NCBI GenBank assembly: GCA_902785755.1
Contig: CACZZO010000001.1
Span: 1 to 64,000, forward strand
Length of the DNA stretch: 64,000 nucleotides
From: an uncultured Bacteroidia bacterium
GTDB taxonomy: Bacteria; Bacteroidota; Bacteroidia; Bacteroidales; F082
Reading direction: 5' to 3'
Shown: positions 8,130-16,073 of the stretch, in pieces
Numbering within the stretch: position 1 is the stretch's first letter
Layout: each line of letters starts with the position of its first letter
The notes under the pieces: model-generated
What the model was told of the DNA's origin: nothing
The model's input: only the letters and a program-made list of their open reading frames with translations
The model's database searches: none
Position numbers and translations under genes: made by a program

Positions 8130-8155
8130 AATGGATTCTGTTTATCTAATACGAT

Positions 8156-8205
8156 TGCAAAAATCCGCATTTCAAAGAAGCGGGTTTATCCCCAAAAATT
8201 GGGGT
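8156..8205 (-). promoter_or_regulatory. Operator-promoter of the porin-imelysin-oxidoreductase operon
   Basis: Minus-strand palindrome ACCCCAA-N3-TTGGGGA (8189-8205), then exactly 21 bases, then CGGATTTTTGCA (8156-8167) containing the -7-like region; the ATG is at 8129. Same geometry as 3774-3822 and 9426-9475. Confidence 0.6.
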
Positions 8206-8376
8206 TTTTGTAAAACCTGCCTAATAATAAATGAGGATGGAAAGCAAGGTGAGTTTGGTCATTCTTCTTCGTGATTCCCAACCGTTATCTGCAAATCATT
8301 TCCATTTTTAGATGGTTACTAGATTTGTAAATGATTCCGAGCTCTTATGTAAGCAAAATAAATTGATAACCTTCAC

Positions 8377-8409
8377 AAAAAAAGTGTGCCGCTACGGCAC
8401 ACTTTTTTT
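8377..8409 (-). terminator. Bidirectional-looking terminator
   Basis: Stem GTGTGCCG / CGGCACAC with loop CTA, flanked by A7 and T7. It lies 24 bases beyond the stop at 8433 on the minus strand. The remaining sequence between here and the porin start (8130-8376) holds the porin operator-promoter and otherwise nothing recognised. Confidence 0.85.
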
Positions 8410-8432
8410 GTAGTTAAAACATTGAATGGAAA

Positions 8433-8912
8433 TCAAAAGGCTTTTTCTTCAGAGAATTTCAGGCGATTGGGATTGTTTTGCAAAACTTCGAGGAAGTCTT
8501 CCTTATCGTCCTTAGAGAATGCACCTACCATATCAATTACTAAGGAACTTTTGTTGTAGTATCCAATTCCATAGCGCTTTCCGTAAATCACTTCTTCTGG
8601 AAGTTCATTTTCATTGTAAACTAATTCGCCTTCCATCTTGGCTGTGAAAGGAGAGGTGACTTCGAAAGACTTTTCCCATGGCAACACAACGCCGGTTTCG
8701 GTGATCGACTCGCCTTTGGCATTGGTATAGGTCACATTCAGTTTAAAGCAATCAGACATAACCCTATTTTCAAACTCTTTCTCAACCTTGTACACAACTG
8801 TGGTAGTGGTAGGTGTTGGGGTCGGTCCTGGAGTTGGGGTTGGAGTTGGAGTGTCTTTCTTGCAACCGGAGAAAACGAATCGACCTCGTTCAGAGGAAGG
8901 TTCAACAGCCAT
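8433..8912 (-). pseudogene. Lipoprotein lacking its signal peptide
   Basis: The open frame contains a lipobox-like FVFSGC-KKD, a Thr-Pro linker (alternating TP residues about 20 long) and a roughly 110-residue globular domain (YKVEKEFENR onward). No hydrophobic signal peptide precedes the lipobox: upstream in-frame residues (MAVEPSSERGR) are translated from the preceding gene in another frame. This indicates a deletion joining the upstream gene's interior to the end of this gene's signal sequence near 8880-8890. Unless re-initiated, the product would be cytoplasmic. Function of the globular domain is not recognised. Confidence 0.5.
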
Positions 8913-9170
8913 GCTGACACGGTGTCGGCGCGTTCCATATATTCATGGGCAGATTCGAGAATCCGTGCGTAGCTCTCAATGTTGCTCATCACCATCAATG
9001 CCGAAAGGCGGCGGTCCTTGGCCCGATGGTTCCGTTCGAGGATTTGTGCCGCCACGATGGTGACAATCAACGAGATGGTGGTACCCAATACAATAGTCCC
9101 AATTCGGTTCACGAAGTTGTTGCGTTTGGCTTTCTTTTCTTCTTTTGAAGTTTTGGCGTTTTCGTCCATG
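8738..9170 (-). pseudogene. Truncated membrane protein fused out of frame to the lipoprotein
   Basis: From ATG 9170 the protein has a lysine-rich cytoplasmic start (DENAKTSKEEKKAKR), one membrane helix at about 20-42 (IGTIVLGTTISLIVTIVAAQ) and a helical region ending LNLPLNEVD. After that the frame runs into the neighbouring lipoprotein gene's Thr-Pro region in the wrong frame, giving low-complexity residues (QLQPQLQDRPQ) until a stop at 8738. The native C-terminus is therefore lost. It resembles small one-span Bacteroidetes proteins with a periplasmic helical domain; I do not recognise a specific function. Confidence 0.5.
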
Positions 9171-9340
9171 GCTATGACTCTGTTTGATAATGCAAAATTA
9201 CACATTTTTTCAAAGTAAAGACATCGCAATTATTCCAGCAACCAACGCGATAGGAAAGTTCCCATTCGTCCTGATTTGCTATTCTAACGCATTGAATGTT
9301 CAATATCGACTACGACTTTTTGTTTGCTTGCAAAAGTACA

Positions 9341-9378
9341 AAAAAACTGTGCGGAACAGGTTAACCTGCCCCGCACAT
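9341..9378 (-). terminator. Terminator of the 9.5-12.6 kb gene or of a small RNA
   Basis: Arms TGTGCGG (9348-9354) and CCGCACA (9371-9377) with inner CAGG / CCTG stem around TTAA, followed by a U7 tract on the minus strand (plus-strand A run 9340-9346). It could serve both the endonuclease gene ending at 9528 and the short transcript started at about 9420. Confidence 0.75.
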
Positions 9379-9420
9379 TAAAACTAACTCAAAATTCATT
9401 CTAAAAACTTATGACAAAAA
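9341..9420 (-). ncRNA. Candidate small RNA of about 80 nt
   Basis: A complete promoter (9426-9475) and a terminator (9341-9378) on the minus strand bracket only about 80 bases. The only open frame inside is a 12-codon one (MNFELVLMCGAG) that runs into the terminator stem. The promoter has the same operator geometry as the porin operon and the ccsA fusion, so the RNA could be coregulated with them. No known family is recognised; it could also be the leader of a gene lost by the nearby deletion. Confidence 0.35.
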
Positions 9421-9425
9421 TCTGC

Positions 9426-9475
9426 TGCAAAAGTACGGCGGCTTTGCCACCTGTGAAATCCCCAACACTTGGGAT
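9426..9475 (-). promoter_or_regulatory. Third copy of the TTGGGGA operator-promoter
   Basis: Minus-strand palindrome ATCCCAA-N3-TTGGGGA (9459-9475), exactly 21 bases, then CGTACTTTTGCA (9426-9437), which includes a consensus -7 TACTTTTG. It points away from the endonuclease gene, into about 250 bases without a convincing gene. The remaining 9171-9340 sequence holds nothing recognised. Confidence 0.6.
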
Positions 9476-9527
9476 TTTCCGCCGATTTCAATCATTAATT
9501 ATAGGGGAAGAGTTTTGGCCAATCTTG

Positions 9528-12500
9528 TCATTGGCCCTCTGAGCTTGTCGAAGGGATGATGGAAAACACCAACTGGAAACGCGAGGCATAATCGCCCAAC
9601 TGGGCCTCAAAAGCATATTCAGGCGTGGCAAGCAGGTTGATGTCGGTGCCGGTCTTGCGGTCGATAAGGTGAAGGTAATCCAATGCAAGACCTTGAGTTT
9701 CAGCCTTGAGGATGTGCCTGCCTTCGCTCCTGACCTTAAAACTGAGGTCGATGGTGTTGGCACCATTGCGGACGAGCATCGTGTATGGCTTGCCGTCGCG
9801 GATGAGATACAGGTTGGAATGTTCGCCCATGACGTCGGGCATAGGCATACTGACGCCTTCGTCCAACTTGATGTAGACCTTGCCAGCGCCAATGCTGAGG
9901 CAAAGATACCGCGAGGTTTCGTCATTCTCGCCTCTTCTCCCTTGCGGATTGAGGGTCACAGTTTGGCCATCGGCATTGGCTTTGACCCAAAAACCGCGCC
10001 CCACGGGAACGGTGTTGCCTGGTTCGTATTCCAAGTTGCTGCTGTTGGAGAGGTAAAAATAGCCGTCCGAAACCTGACTGCTTTTGGTAAAGGTGATGTC
10101 GTGTGCTGTGGGATTGCCGAGTAGGTTGAAACCTTTTATGTTTTGGTGGCTGTTGCCATAACTCAACCCGACAGTTTGAGTGTGGTTGCCGTTGTTCAAG
10201 GTGCCGCTCATCCTCAAAGTGACTTCCGGATTGTGCGCATAGAGATAGCCCTTGCCCGATTCCCAGTCAAAGCCGTTAGGGAAAGCCTTGTAGTTCACCC
10301 ACTCCAAAATGGTGTCTTCTTTGAAGGCATAAAGGTCGTAATCGTCGGCGAGCATCGCTTCTGTTGGAGCGAAGGCGACAAAAGGGGTGGCAATGCTGTA
10401 CCAGCCGCCTTCTACAGTGTAGGCGGTGATGCTTTTCGTCATTGTGGCCATCACGCCGTTCACATTGTGGATGAATTGCGCACCTTCCTCAATGACAAGA
10501 TAATCCGCGTTGTTGCACATGCTTGTGCCCAATACGGTGTTTGCCGTGAGTGCAACTCCAGAATGAACGGTATGCTTGTCGAAAGTGTTGAGGCAGGCCA
10601 AGGTCGTGTTTTCATCATGTTCGTATTCCTCGCTGCGGATGAAAAGGCAAACTTCTTTTTGTCCAGAGGCATAGCAAGAGAATATATTACCCGAGTTGTT
10701 ATACATGATGGTATGTCTGTTTACGTTGGAATCAATGGTTTTAATTGTTGCAAAGTTGTTCGCGTTCAGTGAGATAGTCCATTTTCCCGCGTTGGTCAAA
10801 GTGGCTTGTGTTCTCAGATAGTTGTTGTTTCCGCTACCTCCTGCGGCAAACAGGTATCCGCTGTTGTTGGTGGCATCGTAGAAAGTCCATGCGCCTGCTT
10901 GCCCTCCCAAAGTGAGTTCGCAAGCGTCGCCCAAAACGGAAGTGCTGTTGTTTGTGATGGCGACTGAGGCTGCCGAGCGGTTGTTTGGGTTTTGCGTTCT
11001 TCCCAAAGCCTTGCCGAATCCGGTGTTCACAATCAAATAAATCCTTCCGGCAACAAGTTGGCTGACATCCGTCACCAAGTAGTATTTTTGCTCGAAAACG
11101 CCGACGTAAACGAAAACCGCACTCACCGTGACGTTGCTGGCGGGCATCTCAAACTGGTTCTCCGTCACCTCAATAAGTTCGCCTTGGGCATCGGTGACAA
11201 TCCAATGGTCGAGTCCATAACCTGTTTCGGGAGTGGCGGTCAGGGTGATGATGGCGCCTTCCACGGCTTCCTCTGCATCTGCGCTGATGCTACCGTGTTC
11301 CACATCGGCAAGAGAGATGCTGTAAACCTCTATTTTTTTGTAGAGTTGGATGGCTTGCTGATTAATGTATGAACTTGACTTATAGTATCGGAAACGGGTT
11401 TGGTTATTGGTCGCATTATACCTCAGATGGCTTGAACTGCTCACAATGTCAGCATGGCCGCCTGTAATGGAAATCGTGTTGACATAGTCGTCGGTTGGGC
11501 TGGTTTTCAATGCGTTGGCATCGCTCGTATTGCCGATATAAAAACCGCTTGCGCTTTTAATGGAATATCCGCCCGTTTTGGCGGCAATCGTGAAGGCCGC
11601 GGCATCGGTTTCGTCATTTGACTCGATGGAGTTCCCACTAATCGCGACCTCAATCTTGTTGCCAACAGCATCCAAAGTGGTCAAGGCACCATTGAAGGCG
11701 GCATTGCTTTCTTCACAAACAATCAAATAATCGCCATCGGTGATTTCGTCAGAACTTGTCACTTTCACATAACCGCCTATGTCACCATGCCAATTCTCAT
11801 CCCAAATCATGCGGGCGTATTCAGGATGGTCGATGAAAGGGTTGCGGTTGTGCTGGTAGTCGCTGTAAATCACATTGTTGCGCTCGATTTCCTTCTGGCT
11901 GACAGGGTCATTGTCGTTCCAGTTCAACAACATGGCGATGGCCCATTCCTTGATATTGGATTTGTTGGTCATGCCGCTCGTGCTCCAATCGGAGTCTTCG
12001 CCGTAGTAACGCACACTCATATACATGATGGCGCGAGCGAAGTCGCCTTTGTACTCGTCAATAGGTTCGAAAACCGTGCCGCTATAACCCAAAGAGGATT
12101 TGCAAGAGCCTAACTTCGAACCGTTTTGCGAAGTCCACGATGCGGTGTTCACCTCGCCGAAAGGGTAGTTGCTCCTTTGGGAGTTCACAAATCCGTCGGT
12201 GGGAAAAACGTGGTGCAAGTCACGGCTCGGAATGGTTTGGTCGTCGCCGCTGAACCAACTCTGGGGCCACGAGTGTTCGCGGTTATAGCAGTCGCCTTCC
12301 TGCACATATTCGCCGCATTGGTTTTGGCCAATGGCAAAAGTATAGGGTGGAGTTCCGTTAGGAATGTCGGAATACATGTCCCACACCACGCCGTTGCCTT
12401 TGTTGTCGGTGCTCCAAAAGGCATTCCATATCTGTTGGTAGGAGATGGTCGTGTGCCCTTTGATGATGTCGTGCAAAGCCACTTTCAATGAGTCGCCGGT

Positions 12501-12611
12501 TTTTCCATTGGCATTGTTGTAATATCCGTTGGGGATTTGTGCAGTGATGCGGCTTCCCGTTGCAAACAACAGTATGACCGCAGCCATGAAGAAAAGGATG
12601 TGTCGTCTCAT
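9528..12611 (-). CDS. Secreted endonuclease I with InlB B-repeat, sorting domain lost
   Basis: 1027 residues from ATG 12611 (signal peptide MRRHILFFMAAVILLF). Residues about 30-265 form an endonuclease I (EndA/NucM) domain: CYNREHSWPQSW and DLHHVFPTDG carry the active-site and metal residues. Then a beta-rich region, a divergent InlB B-repeat (HGSISADAEE...ITLTATPETGY...MPASNVTVSAVF), two further beta domains, and a stretch homologous to the tail of the 17.2 kb cargo protein up to SRFQLVFS. In that relative the T9SS sorting domain follows; here the frame instead enters a CCCTTCGACAAGCTC repeat (residues PSTSSEGQ) and stops. It may still be exported by Sec but should not be handled by T9SS. 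The first ATG at 12644 would give a poorer signal. Confidence 0.8.
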   Translation of the reverse strand: MRRHILFFMAAVILLFATGSRITAQIPNGYYNNANGKTGDSLKVALHDIIKGHTTISYQQIWNAFWSTDNKGNGVVWDMYSDIPNGTPPYTFAIGQNQCGEYVQEGDCYNREHSWPQSWFSGDDQTIPSRDLHHVFPTDGFVNSQRSNYPFGEVNTASWTSQNGSKLGSCKSSLGYSGTVFEPIDEYKGDFARAIMYMSVRYYGEDSDWSTSGMTNKSNIKEWAIAMLLNWNDNDPVSQKEIERNNVIYSDYQHNRNPFIDHPEYARMIWDENWHGDIGGYVKVTSSDEITDGDYLIVCEESNAAFNGALTTLDAVGNKIEVAISGNSIESNDETDAAAFTIAAKTGGYSIKSASGFYIGNTSDANALKTSPTDDYVNTISITGGHADIVSSSSHLRYNATNNQTRFRYYKSSSYINQQAIQLYKKIEVYSISLADVEHGSISADAEEAVEGAIITLTATPETGYGLDHWIVTDAQGELIEVTENQFEMPASNVTVSAVFVYVGVFEQKYYLVTDVSQLVAGRIYLIVNTGFGKALGRTQNPNNRSAASVAITNNSTSVLGDACELTLGGQAGAWTFYDATNNSGYLFAAGGSGNNNYLRTQATLTNAGKWTISLNANNFATIKTIDSNVNRHTIMYNNSGNIFSCYASGQKEVCLFIRSEEYEHDENTTLACLNTFDKHTVHSGVALTANTVLGTSMCNNADYLVIEEGAQFIHNVNGVMATMTKSITAYTVEGGWYSIATPFVAFAPTEAMLADDYDLYAFKEDTILEWVNYKAFPNGFDWESGKGYLYAHNPEVTLRMSGTLNNGNHTQTVGLSYGNSHQNIKGFNLLGNPTAHDITFTKSSQVSDGYFYLSNSSNLEYEPGNTVPVGRGFWVKANADGQTVTLNPQGRRGENDETSRYLCLSIGAGKVYIKLDEGVSMPMPDVMGEHSNLYLIRDGKPYTMLVRNGANTIDLSFKVRSEGRHILKAETQGLALDYLHLIDRKTGTDINLLATPEYAFEAQLGDYASRFQLVFSIIPSTSSEGQ
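9532..9556. repeat. CCTTCGACAAGCTCAGAGGG-type dispersed repeat at the stop of the endonuclease gene
   Basis: Plus strand CCCTCTGAGCTTGTCGAAGGG. It codes (minus strand) for the final residues PSTSSEGQ and displaces the expected T9SS domain. Related copies lie at about 12857-12876, 40109-40129 and, degenerate, 42669-42689. Confidence 0.7.
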
Positions 12612-12641
12612 TTTTTTGATTATTGTCGGTATTATCGCGGG

Positions 12642-12649
12642 CAAAATTA
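12642..12649 (-). promoter_or_regulatory. -7 element of the endonuclease gene
   Basis: Minus-strand TAATTTTG, 31 bases before ATG 12611; divergent from the tryptophanase promoter. Confidence 0.55.
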
Positions 12650-12701
12650 CGGAATAAGTGTGCTATTTTTGAAAGTTGAAATGAAATCTTGCAAAATTTG
12701 C

Positions 12702-12730
12702 TTGTATTTGCCGAAAAATCCCTACCTTTG
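12702..12730 (+). promoter_or_regulatory. Tryptophanase promoter with long leader
   Basis: TTG at 12702-12704, an 18-base spacer, and TACCTTTG at 12723-12730. Transcription would begin near 12737 and leave a leader of about 200 bases before the ATG at 12939. In the leader a hairpin closed by CACGG / CCGTG spans 12848-12893 and encloses the TTGAGCCTGTCGAAAG repeat. No TnaC-like leader peptide with tryptophan codons was found. Confidence 0.6.
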
Positions 12731-12938
12731 AGGCGTTTTTTTGAAAGCACCATAATAATATGCTCCATAGCTTTGGCAATAGTGTTTACTTGAACATCAA
12801 GGAACGCGACCGTTTCTAAATCGGTGTTTCTTGCAGTAAAACCATTGTCACGGGGCCTTGAGCCTGTCGAAAGACCGAAAGGCCGTGTCAAAAAACAACA
12901 ATCAACAATTAAACATCTAACAATTAAACAAATAAATC

Positions 12939-14315
12939 ATGGAATTACCATTTGCAGAAGCGTGGAAAATCAAGATGGTTGAACCTATCAAGAAATCCAC
13001 CCGCGAACAACGCGAAAAGTGGCTCAACGAAGCCCACCAAAATGTCTTCATGCTGAAGAGCGACTATGTTTACATCGACCTGCTCACCGACAGCGGCACC
13101 GGCGCGATGAGCGACCGCCAATGGAGCGCGATGATGATGGGCGACGAGAGCTACGGCGGCGCCCGCTCGTTCTATCACATGAAGGATACTATCACCGAAA
13201 TCACTGGTTTCGAGTATGTTATCCCGACGCACCAGGGCCGTGCTGCCGAAAATGTGCTGTTCTCCTATCTCGTGAAGCCGGGTCAAGTCGTTCCGGGCAA
13301 TGCCCACTTCGACACCACCAAGGGCCACATCGAGAGCCGCAAAGCCTTCGCCATCGACGTGACTGTGCCCGAAGCCTATGACACCCAACTTGAGGTGCCT
13401 TTCAAGGGCAATGTCAGCCTTGAGAAATTGGAGAAAGTGCTGAAAGAGAACCAAGGCAATGTGCCGTTCATGGTCCTCACCGTGACCAACAACACCGTTG
13501 GCGGCCAGCCCGTGAGCATGAAGAACATCCGCGAGACTTGCGAATTGTGCCACAAATACGGCGTGCCGGTCAACATCGACAGCGCCCGTTTCATTGAGAA
13601 CGCCTACTTCATCAAGACCCGCGAGGAAGGCTACGCCGACAAGACTCTGCGCGAAATCTGCAAGGAAATGTTCAGCTACGCTGACTCGATGACGATGAGC
13701 GCGAAAAAGGACGGCCTCGTCAACATGGGCGGCTTCATCGCCACCAACAAGAAGGACTGGTACGAAGGTGCCAAGCTGTTCTGCATCCCGTTTGAAGGCT
13801 TCCTGACTTACGGCGGCATGAACGGTCGCGACATGGACGCTTTGGCCGTTGGTCTGAAGGAAAACATTGAGTTTGAGATGGTTGAAACCCGTATCAAGCA
13901 AGTGCATTACCTCGCCGCCAAGCTTGACGAGTATGGTATTCCTTACCAGCGTCCCGCTGGTGGCCACGCCATTTTCGTCGATGCCGACAAGGTGTTGACC
14001 CAAATCCCGAAGGAAGAGTTCCCCGCCCAGACTTTGACTTGCGAACTCTATCTTGAAGCCGGCATCCGCGCCTGCGAAATCGGCTACGTCCTCGCCGACC
14101 GCGACCCCGTCACGCGCCAGAACCGCTTCGGCGGCAACGACTTCGTGCGCCTCTGCATCCCGCGTCGTGTGTACACCAACAACCACATGGATGTGATTGC
14201 TGCTGCACTGAAGAACGTGTACGACCGTCGCAACGAAATCAAACGCGGCCTCGAAATCACTTGGGAAGCCGAGTTGATGCGCCACTTCACCTGCCAGTTC
14301 AAGAGATTGGGGTGA
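12939..14315 (+). CDS. tnaA: Tryptophanase
   Basis: 458 residues, PLP fold-type I beta-eliminating lyase; converts tryptophan to indole, pyruvate and ammonia in the cytoplasm. PLP-lysine motif SAKKD at 254-258; THQGR at 97-101 holds the phosphate; carboxylate-binding Arg at 404 (FVRLCIP). Two sites separate it from tyrosine phenol-lyase: the position equal to TPL Arg381 is isoleucine (I381 in CEIG), and the position equal to TPL Phe448 is histidine (H449 in MRHFT, the E. coli TnaA His463 equivalent). Both point to tryptophanase. It starts MELPFAEAWKIKMVEPI as in Bacteroidales enzymes. It has its own promoter and a long leader, with a MntP-like transporter gene downstream behind a hairpin, and lies between two inverted endonuclease paralogs. 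Confidence 0.92.
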   Translation: MELPFAEAWKIKMVEPIKKSTREQREKWLNEAHQNVFMLKSDYVYIDLLTDSGTGAMSDRQWSAMMMGDESYGGARSFYHMKDTITEITGFEYVIPTHQGRAAENVLFSYLVKPGQVVPGNAHFDTTKGHIESRKAFAIDVTVPEAYDTQLEVPFKGNVSLEKLEKVLKENQGNVPFMVLTVTNNTVGGQPVSMKNIRETCELCHKYGVPVNIDSARFIENAYFIKTREEGYADKTLREICKEMFSYADSMTMSAKKDGLVNMGGFIATNKKDWYEGAKLFCIPFEGFLTYGGMNGRDMDALAVGLKENIEFEMVETRIKQVHYLAAKLDEYGIPYQRPAGGHAIFVDADKVLTQIPKEEFPAQTLTCELYLEAGIRACEIGYVLADRDPVTRQNRFGGNDFVRLCIPRRVYTNNHMDVIAAALKNVYDRRNEIKRGLEITWEAELMRHFTCQFKRLG

Positions 14316-14341
14316 TTGAGGTACTGATTTGATCTTTTTCG

Positions 14342-14366
14342 GGGGAATTTGCTTTGCAGATTCCCC
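14342..14366 (+). terminator. Hairpin after tnaA
   Basis: GGGGAAT / ATTCCCC stem with an 11-base loop, 27 bases past the tnaA stop. It lacks a long U tract, so termination may be partial. Confidence 0.5.
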
Positions 14367-14375
14367 TGAATTGTA

Positions 14376-14383
14376 TAATTTTG
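14376..14383 (+). promoter_or_regulatory. -7 element for the MntP-like gene
   Basis: TAATTTTG ends only 7 bases before the ATG at 14391, so the transcript would have almost no leader. A TTG at 14354-14356 gives a 19-base spacing. Confidence 0.5.
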
Positions 14384-14390
14384 CGGCATT

Positions 14391-14954
14391 ATGACTACCA
14401 CTTCAATAATCATCAGTATCCTCTTCATCCTCTGCCTGACCGCTCCCGTGGCCACGCGCTCTGTGGGACTGATTAAGGCAGATGACAAGCCTTCGCAAAA
14501 ATGGTTTATTCCGTTATTGTTCGGTGTCTATCATGGGGTTGCCGCTATGTTTGGTAAGTTTTTGGGAGGATTGTTTGCTCATCTCATTACCTATATCGCT
14601 AAGTATATGGTCTTTGCGATGATGCTCATAATTGCCGTAAAAATGCTTGTCGATTCAATTAGGATTTTGAAAGGCAAAATGCTTTACACGGTCAACAACG
14701 ACACTGAACTGATGTTGCTCGTTTTCATGTCTGCGATGAACACACTGCTTATGTCACTGATGGGGCCGTATTTCGAACCTTTAGGCCGATGGTTTATGCC
14801 ATTGGTTATCGTGGCAAGTTTTTTATGGTCTTTCATTGCCGTCCGCATCGAGTTTAACCCAAGTGTGATTAAAAAAGTGAGTTTCATCGAGTTCTCGGCG
14901 GCTGTATTTATGGCAGTCATTGCGATATTGTATTTGTTTACGGATTTGGTTTAA
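14391..14954 (+). CDS. MntP-like (DUF204) membrane protein
   Basis: 187 residues with about six hydrophobic helices. The pattern of a first helix, a GVYHGVAAMFGKFLGG turn, a lysine-bearing loop (KMLVDSIRILKG), then a second three-helix half (LLVFMSAMNTLLMSL) matches the twofold layout of MntP manganese exporters. The acidic residue expected in the second-half helix (SxDA in MntP) is replaced (SAMNT), so transport of manganese is doubtful. Located 75 bases after tnaA with its own -7 element. Could equally be an amino-acid or small-molecule exporter; assigned by helix pattern only. Confidence 0.5.
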   Translation: MTTTSIIISILFILCLTAPVATRSVGLIKADDKPSQKWFIPLLFGVYHGVAAMFGKFLGGLFAHLITYIAKYMVFAMMLIIAVKMLVDSIRILKGKMLYTVNNDTELMLLVFMSAMNTLLMSLMGPYFEPLGRWFMPLVIVASFLWSFIAVRIEFNPSVIKKVSFIEFSAAVFMAVIAILYLFTDLV

Positions 14955-14990
14955 GGATTTAAGATTCAAAGATTTAAGATTTAAAATTCG
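14951..14990. repeat. AT-rich GATTTAA/GATTCAA array
   Basis: Six imperfect 7-8 base units of the kind AAGATTTAAGATTC between the MntP-like and endonuclease genes. A similar array lies at 50323-50352 upstream of pyrH. Confidence 0.55.
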
Positions 14991-14995
14991 AGAAA

Positions 14996-16057
14996 ATGAA
15001 AAAGCTCCTCGCTCTTTTTATAGGTTTATCGCTGTCCGTCTTGGTCGGTGCGCAACCAGTAAATTACTACAATTCCGCCAACGGCTTGACGGGCAATCAG
15101 TTGAAGGTGGCTTTGCACAATATCATTAAGGGCCATTCGTCTATCTCTTATAGCCAACTTTGGAACGCCTTCTGGAGCACCGACAATAAAGGCAACGGCG
15201 TGGTTTGGGACATGTATTCCGACCGGCCCAACGGCAATCCGCCCTATACTTATTATCTCGGCCAAGACCAATGCGGCAACTACAACAGCGAAGGCGACTG
15301 CTACAACCGCGAGCACTCGTGGCCACAGAGTTGGTTCAATGAGCAAACCACGCCTCGCTCCGACCTGCACCACATTTTCCCGACCGATGGTTTCGTGAAC
15401 GGAAAACGTGCCAATTATCCTTTCGGTGAGGTGCGCTCAGCTACATGGACTTCCCAAAACGGCTCAAAATTAGGCACTTGCAAGACCCCAGGCTATTCGG
15501 GAACGGTGTTCGAGCCTATCGATGAATACAAAGGAGATTTTGCCCGCGCCTTGATGTATATGAGTGTGCGTTATTATTCGGAAGATGGCAGTTGGAGCAG
15601 CAGCGACATGACCAACAAGTCGGAAATCAAGAAGTGGGCGATTGATATGCTGCTGCGCTGGAACGAGCAAGACCCTGTGAGCGAGAAAGAAAAGGAGCGT
15701 AACGAGGTTATTTACGACGACTATCAGCACAACCGCAACCCCTTCGTTGACCATCCCGAATACGCCCGCATGATTTGGGACCCGACTTGGAGTGCTGTTG
15801 AGGAAACTTCAGAAGCAGTGTTCCTGTTTCCCAATCCCATTGAGGCCGGACAAGTTCTTCATGTGAGCGGCAATTCAAACTCATTCGATGCAGTAGTCAT
15901 CTGTGATTTGAGCGGGCGTACTTTGCTCAAGGCCACTGGTAATGCCGTTGGCGACTTCGCTGTGACTTTGCCTAACGATTTGGCGAAAGGCTGTTACATC
16001 GTCAAATTGATGCGTAATGGCTCGGTGGTGAAATACGAGAAACTTCTTGTGAAATAA
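14996..16057 (+). CDS. Secreted endonuclease I with T9SS sorting domain
   Basis: 353 residues with a Sec signal (MKKLLALFIGLSLSVLVGAQ). Endonuclease I domain at about 22-265, with CYNREHSWPQSW and DLHHIFPTDG, nearly identical in order and sequence to the 9.5-12.6 kb paralog. A type A T9SS sorting domain follows at about 275-353 (FLFPNPIEAGQ, ICDLSGRTLL, KGCYIVKLM, ending KLLVK). Predicted surface or extracellular nuclease that degrades DNA, for nutrients or competition. It begins within a few bases of an AT-rich repeat array, and no clear -7 element is seen. Convergent with corA. Confidence 0.9.
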   Translation: MKKLLALFIGLSLSVLVGAQPVNYYNSANGLTGNQLKVALHNIIKGHSSISYSQLWNAFWSTDNKGNGVVWDMYSDRPNGNPPYTYYLGQDQCGNYNSEGDCYNREHSWPQSWFNEQTTPRSDLHHIFPTDGFVNGKRANYPFGEVRSATWTSQNGSKLGTCKTPGYSGTVFEPIDEYKGDFARALMYMSVRYYSEDGSWSSSDMTNKSEIKKWAIDMLLRWNEQDPVSEKEKERNEVIYDDYQHNRNPFVDHPEYARMIWDPTWSAVEETSEAVFLFPNPIEAGQVLHVSGNSNSFDAVVICDLSGRTLLKATGNAVGDFAVTLPNDLAKGCYIVKLMRNGSVVKYEKLLVK

Positions 16058-16073
16058 TGTCTGGGCTTTGCCA

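Noticed and set aside
12939..14315. Tyrosine phenol-lyase
   Set aside because: The residues at the TPL Arg381 and Phe448 positions are Ile and His, as in tryptophanase.
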